19,778 nucleotides of DNA from RGIG8767 sp964386235 (GTDB lineage: Bacteria; Bacillota; Clostridia; Lachnospirales; Lachnospiraceae). The stretch lies in assembly GCA_964386235.1 (NCBI GenBank), contig CAYLSH010000034.1, positions 1 to 19,778 on the forward strand, given 5' to 3'. The position numbers were made by a program, and so were the translations under genes. Shown one piece after another: positions 14,906-19,778 of the stretch. Below the pieces are notes generated by a model that was given only the letters and a program-made list of their open reading frames with translations, was not told where the DNA came from and ran no database searches. Positions within the stretch are counted from its first letter, which is position 1. Every line of letters starts with the position of its first letter.

Positions 14906-15523
14906 TCAAGTGGTCGTATTCTGTATTTTGGAAAAATCACACCCACAATAATTCTGTCTGTAAAGATTATATTCTTTTGACAATTCTATGGAACGCAGAT
15001 AGCCGTTATTTTTCTTAAAATCGGACGGCAAAAAGGCAATGCCTGTCTCGGATGCAATCTGTTCTCCAATCCTGTTGATCAGCGCAGCATTCTTTAAGGG
15101 GCTGATCGTAAGCGTGGTCGTAAAGTAATCCATGCCCAGTTCTTTTGCCACTTTTGCAGTCTCTCTAAGACGCAGTGCAAAGCAACGCTCACATCTGCTT
15201 CCCCCCTCCTTGCAGCCTTCTAATCCTTTGATGGCAGCAAGATAGCGGTCCACATCATAATTGCCTTCCACAAAATCAATCTTCCCCGTCCGGTTATACG
15301 CATCAATCAGGCGCTTTTGCTCTGCCACACGCTTGCGGTACTCTTCTTCGTTCATGATATTGGGATTGTAATAAAAGACCGTCAAATTAAAATACTTACG
15401 CAGATATTCCATACAGTAACTGCTGCATGGTGCACAACAACTGTGCAAAAAAACCTTCTTAGGCTCCTGCATGGACGCTATGATCTTTTCCAGTTCTTTC
15501 TGATAATTCTTTTTATTTTCCAT
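14906..15523 (-). CDS. queH: Epoxyqueuosine reductase QueH (205 aa)
   Basis: QueH performs the last step of queuosine synthesis, reducing epoxyqueuosine to queuosine in tRNA with an iron-sulfur cluster, and replaces QueG in many anaerobes. The family signature is clear: FLHSCCAPCSSYCMEYL (25-41), with the paired Cys29-Cys30 and Cys33. The second cluster is Cys104, Cys111 and Cys114 (CKEGGSRCERC), and the C-terminal NYCGCDFS has Cys193 and Cys195. The start at 15523 (MENKKNYQKELEKII) matches the usual N-terminus of this family. No Shine-Dalgarno site precedes it, and a promoter lies only 7 nt upstream, so the message may be leaderless. An in-frame ATG at 15613 would place the promoter and the metQ terminator inside the gene and is rejected. 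Confidence 0.93.
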   Translation of the reverse strand: MENKKNYQKELEKIIASMQEPKKVFLHSCCAPCSSYCMEYLRKYFNLTVFYYNPNIMNEEEYRKRVAEQKRLIDAYNRTGKIDFVEGNYDVDRYLAAIKGLEGCKEGGSRCERCFALRLRETAKVAKELGMDYFTTTLTISPLKNAALINRIGEQIASETGIAFLPSDFKKNNGYLRSIELSKEYNLYRQNYCGCDFSKIQNTTT

Positions 15524-15530
15524 TGGATAA

Positions 15531-15559
15531 AGTATAGCATAAGCAAAAAAAGCATTCAA
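15531..15559 (-). promoter_or_regulatory. Promoter of the queH-argS unit
   Basis: On the - strand the -35 is TTGAAT (15554-15559, four of six), the spacer is exactly 17 bp, and the -10 is TATACT (15531-15536, five of six). Seven bases separate the -10 from the queH ATG at 15523, so transcription should start at or one base before the start codon. Confidence 0.7.
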
Positions 15560-15585
15560 TCCTAAAATGGATTCCCGCAGGAAAT

Positions 15586-15616
15586 GAAAAAGGCACAGCC
15601 CTATTAGAGCCATGCC
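15586..15616 (-). terminator. Terminator after metQ
   Basis: On the - strand an 11-bp stem (15592-15616) pairs GGCATGGCTCT with AGGGCTGTGCC, with a few G-T pairs and a 3-nt loop. TTTTT follows (15587-15591). It lies 15 nt after the metQ stop codon and insulates the methionine operon from queH. Confidence 0.9.
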
Positions 15617-15630
15617 ATTTCTTTTATTTC

Positions 15631-16440
15631 TTAAAATACCGGTACAACGCCGCCATCATACTGACCGTTGATATATTCCTTTACTTTTTCTGAAAGGATT
15701 GCTTCTCTTAATGCATTGATCTTGTCCGTATTTTCATTGCCCTCTTTTACGACCACTACATTGGCATATGTCTGGGCTGCAAGGGAATCTGTACTTTCCG
15801 TTGCGATCGCGTCGCTCACCTTGTAACCTGCCTGTGCTGCGTAATTACCATTGATGCAGGCGATATCCACATCCCCTACGGTTCTGGCAATCTGAGCGGC
15901 TTCCAATTCCTTGATCTCAAGATTTAAAGGATTTTCCACGATGTCCACAACAGTTGCTGTCATGCCGGCACCTTCCTTTAAGGTAATCAGCCCCTGTGCT
16001 TCGAGTAAAAGCAAGGCTCTTGCTTCATTTGTCGTGTCATTCGGAACCGCAACCACTGCGCCTTCTGCAAGATCTTCTAAGCTTGTTGTCTTACCGGCAT
16101 AGATTCCAAAGGGTTCAAAATGTACGTCTGCAACGGATACTAAATGGGTACCGTTTTCAGCATTGAAATCATCCAAATAAGGCTGGTGCTGGAAATAATT
16201 GGCATCCAGTTCTCCGCTTTCCGTTGCCGTGTTGGGAATGACATAATCATTGTATTCCACGATCTCCAAGGTGTATCCCTGATCTGCCAGATCCTCCTTG
16301 ATCACTTCTAAGATCTCGGCATGGGGTGTGGGCGATGCTCCCACACGGATCACACTGTCATCTTTTGATTTTCCGCATCCTGCAAGCAGCAATGCCACTA
16401 CACCTACACTTAATAATACTGTTAACACTTTCTTTTTCAT
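15631..16440 (-). CDS. metQ: Methionine ABC transporter substrate-binding lipoprotein (269 aa)
   Basis: MetQ/NlpA-family protein that captures methionine outside the membrane for MetNI. Signal peptide MKKKVLTVLLSVGVVALLLAGC has lipobox Cys22. The mature part shows family landmarks VGASPTPHAEILEVI, the ELDANYFQHQPYLDDFN segment and GDVDIACINGNYA, which are typical of MetQ ligand-binding walls. The length is standard. The start at 16440 has AGGAGGAG about 7 nt upstream; an in-frame ATG at 16467 lies before that site. It is the third gene of metN-metI-metQ, 34 nt after metI, and is followed by a terminator. Substrate could include D-methionine or another sulfur amino acid. Confidence 0.94.
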   Translation of the reverse strand: MKKKVLTVLLSVGVVALLLAGCGKSKDDSVIRVGASPTPHAEILEVIKEDLADQGYTLEIVEYNDYVIPNTATESGELDANYFQHQPYLDDFNAENGTHLVSVADVHFEPFGIYAGKTTSLEDLAEGAVVAVPNDTTNEARALLLLEAQGLITLKEGAGMTATVVDIVENPLNLEIKELEAAQIARTVGDVDIACINGNYAAQAGYKVSDAIATESTDSLAAQTYANVVVVKEGNENTDKINALREAILSEKVKEYINGQYDGGVVPVF

Positions 16441-16474
16441 AATTTTCTCCTCCTGTTTGCTTACCATTTTATTA

Positions 16475-17116
16475 TTATCTTTTATCTACTTTACTGACAA
16501 ACCGCAGTCCGACTTCCTGAAAGAACTGTACGATCAGTACCAGCATTGCCACCGTGATCCACATGATGTCTGCCTGATAACGATAGTAGCCATAGTTAAT
16601 GGCAATCGCCCCAAGGCCGCCACCGCCTACAAAGCCTGCCATGGCAGAATAGCTAAGGATCGTTGCCAGGGAAATGGTACAGCCCACCAGTAAGGATGGC
16701 TTTGCTTCCGGTAAAAGTACCTTTACAATGATCTGCCGGGTAGAAGATCCCATGGCTTTTGCTGCCTCGATCACGCCCGGATCGATTTCTTTTAATGAAG
16801 ATTCCACCATTCTTGCCACAAACGGGGTTGCCGCCACCACAAGCGGTACAATTGTTGCCGTTGAGCCGATTGTTGTTCCCACCACCAGTTTGGTAAAGGG
16901 AAGGATGGCTACTAAAAGAATCAGAAACGGAACGGAGCGAAGCATGTTGACCGTCACACCCACGATAAAATTTACAATACGATTGTGACAGATTCCTTTT
17001 TTATCCGTGATGTATAAAACCACACCGATGGGAATCCCGAACAAATACGCAAATATGGTTGACACAAGTGTCATGTATAAGGTTTCGATAATACCGTTGA
17101 TTAAAATTGTTGTCAT
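16475..17116 (-). CDS. metI: Methionine ABC transporter permease (213 aa)
   Basis: Membrane subunit of the MetNIQ importer. About five hydrophobic helices are visible, and the EAA loop that contacts the ATPase reads EAAKAMGSSTRQIIVKVLLP (about 117-136). The early MLRSVPFLILLVAILPFTKL is typical of MetI. The length of 213 aa is standard. The start ATG at 17116 overlaps the metN stop in an ATGA junction, and GGAGG lies 9 nt upstream within metN, so translation is coupled. Confidence 0.95.
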   Translation of the reverse strand: MTTILINGIIETLYMTLVSTIFAYLFGIPIGVVLYITDKKGICHNRIVNFIVGVTVNMLRSVPFLILLVAILPFTKLVVGTTIGSTATIVPLVVAATPFVARMVESSLKEIDPGVIEAAKAMGSSTRQIIVKVLLPEAKPSLLVGCTISLATILSYSAMAGFVGGGGLGAIAINYGYYRYQADIMWITVAMLVLIVQFFQEVGLRFVSKVDKR

Positions 17117-18108
17117 ACCTTTGCGCCTCCTTCCTCGTACTGAATCTGTTTTTCATCCAGATATCTTTTAATCCTGGCTTCTGCCGCCGGATCTTTGGGC
17201 AGTTCAATTAACATCTGTCCATATGCCTTGCCGCCGACATTCTGTGTATTGGCTCCCAGAATGTTGACCATTTCCTTACATTCCATGGTCAGGGAAGAAA
17301 TGACCGGTTCAAATGCGGACTGTCCTTCAAATACGATCCGCAGCGCTCTTCTGTCCGGATCCTGAATATCCAGTCCCTTGTCCATAACCAGTTTCTTGGT
17401 GATATCGGACCGGGGATTTACAAAAATCTCTTTTACCTCTCCCTGTTCCACGATCACACCTTCACTCATGACCGCCACCTTGTCACAGATCTGCTCCACG
17501 ACTTTCATCTCATGTGTGATGATGACAATGGTTACTCCCAGTGTACGATTGATCTTTTTTAACAATTCCAAAATTGCCGTTGTCGTGATGGGATCCAGTG
17601 CACTGGTCGCCTCATCACATAAAAGCACATCCGGATCGGTTGCCAATGCCCTTGCGATCGCCACTCTCTGCTTTTGTCCACCGGAAAGCTGGGAAGGATA
17701 ACTGAGTGCTTTATCCTGAATTCCCACCATTTCAAGCAGTTCCATTGCTTTTTTTCTCGCATCCTTCTTCTTTACCCCTGAAATCTCCAGCGGATAACAC
17801 ACATTGTCCACGATCGTCCTCTGGGCTAACAGATTGAAGGACTGGAAAATCATTCCGATCTTCTGTCTGCATTTTCTCAGTTCGGACGGACTCATCTTTA
17901 AAAGGTCCGTACCTTTAAAAATGACTTTGCCGCTTGTTGGTACCTCTAACAGATTCAAACATCTGACCAGAGTGGATTTGCCGGCACCGGAAAAGCCAAT
18001 GATGCCGAATATCTCACCTTTTTCAATGGTAAGATTGACGTTTTTTACCGCTTCGACCGTATTCTCTTTTCCTTCAAATACCTTGTTAACATTTTCCAAT
18101 ATGTACAT
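17113..18108 (-). CDS. metN: Methionine ABC transporter ATPase with NIL domain (331 aa)
   Basis: ATPase of the MetNIQ importer. Walker A is GFSGAGKST (38-46), the signature LSGGQKQRVAIARALA, Walker B VLLCDEATSALDP and the H-loop IITHEM are intact. The C-terminal NIL (ACT-like) domain, from about residue 250 to the end, binds methionine in homologs and shuts the pump when methionine is plentiful. The start at ATG 18108 has AAAGGTG 6 nt upstream. A GTG at 18117 is in frame but lies inside that site. First gene of the operon with its own upstream region of about 120 nt. Confidence 0.95.
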   Translation of the reverse strand: MYILENVNKVFEGKENTVEAVKNVNLTIEKGEIFGIIGFSGAGKSTLVRCLNLLEVPTSGKVIFKGTDLLKMSPSELRKCRQKIGMIFQSFNLLAQRTIVDNVCYPLEISGVKKKDARKKAMELLEMVGIQDKALSYPSQLSGGQKQRVAIARALATDPDVLLCDEATSALDPITTTAILELLKKINRTLGVTIVIITHEMKVVEQICDKVAVMSEGVIVEQGEVKEIFVNPRSDITKKLVMDKGLDIQDPDRRALRIVFEGQSAFEPVISSLTMECKEMVNILGANTQNVGGKAYGQMLIELPKDPAAEARIKRYLDEKQIQYEEGGAKV

Positions 18109-18171
18109 ATCAATCACCTTTTTTTCGCGAAATACCGGTTGGGAAAGAACTTCTCTCCTCCGTATGAACAG

Positions 18172-18200
18172 AGTATAGCATCCGCTTTTTATTTTGTATA
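18172..18200 (-). promoter_or_regulatory. Candidate promoter of metNIQ
   Basis: On the - strand the -10 is TATACT (18172-18177, five of six) with a 17-bp spacer and a weak -35 TATACA (18195-18200, four of six). The start would be near 18165, giving a leader of about 57 nt. That is too short for an S-box SAM riboswitch, and none of its motifs are present. A weak -35 fits activator control. Confidence 0.5.
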
Positions 18201-18206
18201 ATACCG

Positions 18207-18225
18207 ATAACCTTTCGTTTGTTAT
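18207..18225. promoter_or_regulatory. Inverted repeat upstream of the metN promoter
   Basis: ATAAC (18207-18211) and GTTAT (18221-18225) form an inverted repeat with a 9-bp spacer. Its centre lies about 50 bp before the predicted metN start, a common place for LysR-type activators. It is a candidate operator for the neighbouring LysR or Rrf2 protein. Confidence 0.4.
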
Positions 18226-18230
18226 AGGAA

Positions 18231-18656
18231 TTAACTATAACGCATTTGTTCCTGCCACTCCACCAATTCTTTTAAGGTGACCGTGTCGACCACTTCGTTT
18301 ACGGCATCATTCATTTTTTTCCATAACAGAAAGGTCGCACAGTTATCCTGGCGCCCGCATTCTGTTTTCTCTTCTTCCACACAGGCAACCGGCGCAAGAC
18401 TTCCTTCTGTCAGACGTAAAATCATCCCCGCCGTATACTCTTGGGGCTTTTTGGTCAGTGTATAGCCTCCCTGCGGTCCCCGCACACTTTTTACATAGCC
18501 TGCTTTGTTTAGGATGGCAATGATCTGCTCTAAATATTTGTCCGATATTTCCTGTCTTTGTGCCACATCCCTTATCCGGATCGGATCGCCCGCATCATGT
18601 AATGCGAGATCGATCATCAGTCTGAGTGCATAACGTCCCTTGGTTGAAATTCTCAT
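18231..18656 (-). CDS. Rrf2/IscR-family regulator with three cysteines (141 aa)
   Basis: A winged-helix regulator of the Rrf2 family, whose members include IscR (Fe-S), NsrR (NO) and CymR (cysteine). The N-terminus MRISTKGRYALRLMIDLAL and the helix-turn-helix and wing SDKYLEQIIAILNKAGYVKSVRGPQGGY are classic. Cys92, Cys100 and Cys106 stand at almost the positions of the IscR cluster ligands (92, 98, 104), with seven rather than five residues in the first gap, so it may bind an iron-sulfur cluster. The start at 18656 has GGAGG 8 nt upstream. It is 26 nt after lysR and has no promoter of its own that I can see. Placed before metNIQ, it may link methionine uptake to Fe-S or sulfur status. Confidence 0.9.
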   Translation of the reverse strand: MRISTKGRYALRLMIDLALHDAGDPIRIRDVAQRQEISDKYLEQIIAILNKAGYVKSVRGPQGGYTLTKKPQEYTAGMILRLTEGSLAPVACVEEEKTECGRQDNCATFLLWKKMNDAVNEVVDTVTLKELVEWQEQMRYS

Positions 18657-18682
18657 TCCCCTCACCTCCAAATTAAATTCTT

Positions 18683-19594
18683 CTAACGCAGTGCTTTGTC
18701 CTTGTATTTTGTCAATTCTTCAATATATTTTTCACCCAGTGCGCTGATTGCCACCCCTTTTCGGGACAGATATCCGATGGTCATCGTTTCCTCGGAGTTA
18801 AGCCGCACGGCACAGTAGTCCGATCCGTTTAATTCCTCGCATATGATCCCGGAACACAGCGTATAGGCATTCAGCCCCACCATCAGATTTAAAAGGGTGG
18901 CTCTGTCATTTGCCTTGATCAACTGTTTGTAGTGGTAAGTACTCAGCACTTCTTCTGCAAAATAAAAGGAATTGTTCTTTCCCTGTTCAAATGACAGGCA
19001 GGGATATCCTTCCAGTTCTTCCAAAGTAATCTCCTGCTTATTGGCAAGGGGATGTTCCTTCCACATATATACATAGATATGGCAGTCGAGGATCGGATGA
19101 AATTCCAGTCCATACTCCGCAAACAGTTTTTTCAGAACTTTTTCATTAAAATCATTGAGGTATAAAACCCCGATCTCGCTTTTAAAATCTTTTACATCTT
19201 CAATCACTTCATAGGTCTTGGTCTCATGAATGGCAAATTCATACTCATCCATCCCAAACTGTTTGACCATCTTAACAAAGGCATCCACTGCAAAAGTATA
19301 ATGCTGGGTGGACACACTGAACTTTTTCCTGATGTTCTTCTTTTCAATGTATCTGGATTCGATCAGATCATACTGTGTCACTACCTGACCTGCATAGGCA
19401 ATAAATTCTTCGCCCTGCGGCGTAAGAGAGATTCCTTTATTGCTCCTTTTAAAAATCTCCATTCCGATTTCTTCTTCGAGATCCCGTATGGCTGCCGATA
19501 AACTCGGCTGGGCGATAAACAACAGTTTTGCCGCCTCATTCATGGAACCTGCTTTTGCCGCCGTAATTGCATATTTCAACTGTGCAAGGGTCAT
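18683..19594 (-). CDS. LysR-type transcriptional regulator (303 aa)
   Basis: The N-terminal helix-turn-helix (about 1-60) reads AITAAKAGSMNEAAKLLFIAQPSLSAAIRDLEEEIGMEIFKR, standard for the family. A linker helix and a two-lobed effector domain (about 90-295) follow. Full length and no defects. It is the first gene of a unit with the Rrf2 regulator and sits upstream of metNIQ. Members near sulfur genes include CysB, MetR and CysL, but the effector cannot be named from the sequence. A palindrome at its own promoter suggests autoregulation. Confidence 0.93.
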   Translation of the reverse strand: MTLAQLKYAITAAKAGSMNEAAKLLFIAQPSLSAAIRDLEEEIGMEIFKRSNKGISLTPQGEEFIAYAGQVVTQYDLIESRYIEKKNIRKKFSVSTQHYTFAVDAFVKMVKQFGMDEYEFAIHETKTYEVIEDVKDFKSEIGVLYLNDFNEKVLKKLFAEYGLEFHPILDCHIYVYMWKEHPLANKQEITLEELEGYPCLSFEQGKNNSFYFAEEVLSTYHYKQLIKANDRATLLNLMVGLNAYTLCSGIICEELNGSDYCAVRLNSEETMTIGYLSRKGVAISALGEKYIEELTKYKDKALR

Positions 19595-19623
19595 ATTCTG
19601 CCTCTTTTATCCTTATTCCTACT

Positions 19624-19637
19624 TAACCGGTAGGTTA
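19624..19637. promoter_or_regulatory. Palindrome at the lysR transcription start
   Basis: TAACC (19624-19628) and GGTTA (19633-19637) form a perfect inverted repeat with a 4-bp spacer, positioned over the predicted start. This is where a repressor would act, so it may be an autoregulatory operator. Confidence 0.45.
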
Positions 19638-19642
19638 TAGTC

Positions 19643-19670
19643 ATTATAATACTTTGCCTTTTTTTGTCAA
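19643..19670 (-). promoter_or_regulatory. Promoter of the lysR-rrf2 unit
   Basis: On the - strand a perfect -35 TTGACA (19665-19670), a 16-bp spacer and a perfect -10 TATAAT (19643-19648). The expected start is near 19636, giving a leader of about 42 nt. Confidence 0.85.
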
Positions 19671-19728
19671 TGCATCCTCATGGATTGATTCATGTAACAG
19701 GTAATTTCAAAAGAATTTCCTATTGCAT

Positions 19729-19755
19729 GAAAAAGAGTTTCGCTTGCGAAACTCT
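19729..19755 (-). terminator. Terminator hairpin for an unseen gene to the right
   Basis: A perfect 10-bp palindrome arm pair, AGAGTTTCGC (19734-19743) and GCGAAACTCT (19746-19755), has a 2-nt nominal loop. On the - strand it runs into TTTTT. It would end a - strand transcript arriving from beyond the right edge, before the lysR promoter. Confidence 0.75.
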
Positions 19756-19756
19756 A

Positions 19757-19778
19757 GCGCCGCTTTTGCGTCGCTTTT
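19757..19778. repeat. 11-bp tandem repeat at the right edge
   Basis: GCGCCGCTTTT (19757-19767) is followed directly by GCGTCGCTTTT (19768-19778), one mismatch. The array may continue beyond the window. Confidence 0.5.

Noticed and set aside
15524..15613. Longer queH start at ATG 15613
   Set aside because: The added residues overlap the metQ terminator and the queH promoter and are absent from the usual QueH N-terminus.
18118..18230. SAM (S-box) riboswitch or T-box before metN
   Set aside because: The interval is only about 120 nt, the predicted leader about 57 nt, and no S-box or T-box motif or terminator hairpin is present.

Overview
The window looks like chromosomal DNA from a spore-forming, low-to-moderate GC Firmicute, most likely a Clostridia member close to the Lachnospiraceae. 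The evidence is a germination protease gene (gpr), strong GGAGG ribosome sites, sigma-A type promoters, lipoprotein signals, and a QueH-type queuosine enzyme. No phage, IS element, CRISPR array, tRNA or rRNA was seen. Seventeen genes fill almost the whole window. Only gpr is on the + strand. The other sixteen are on the - strand and read right to left.

Left edge (1-1176): a strong leftward promoter fires out of the window. Beside it, and divergent, is gpr with a leader that can fold into two bulged hairpins. By conserved gene order in Bacillus and relatives, the gene served by the leftward promoter may be rpsT, but it is not in view.

Core (1213-13089): the - strand holds, in transcription order, a membrane-anchored zinc-ribbon protein, an OmpR-type response regulator, a HAMP histidine kinase, a strong terminator or attenuator, two lipoprotein efflux adaptors, a 945-aa FtsX/MacB-like permease, two ABC ATPases, and a separately promoted TPM-domain membrane protein. 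The most unusual part is the MacAB-like exporter. The second adaptor carries two complete HlyD-type modules in one chain. The permease carries two FtsX-type halves with two large external domains. The last ATPase ends in what looks like an AbrB/SpoVT-type DNA-binding domain. Upstream of the first adaptor lie three AACTT direct repeats at exact 11-bp steps, a pattern expected of OmpR-family binding sites. I infer an envelope-stress or peptide/antibiotic export module under two-component control. The zinc-ribbon and TPM proteins resemble in architecture the YdjG and YdjH partners of the Bacillus PspA system.

Housekeeping genes (13126-15523): argS and queH sit directly upstream of the zinc-ribbon gene on the same strand with short gaps, so the sensor genes may be partly co-transcribed with them. 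The queH promoter places the transcription start almost exactly on the ATG, and there is no Shine-Dalgarno sequence, which suggests a leaderless message.

Methionine uptake (15586-19670): a LysR regulator and an Rrf2/IscR-like regulator with three cysteines form a two-gene unit. They are followed by metN, metI and metQ, which encode an ABC importer for methionine, and then a strong terminator. The lysR and metN promoter regions share TAAC/GTTA-type inverted elements. No SAM riboswitch is present. The right edge has a terminator-like hairpin for an unseen - strand gene.
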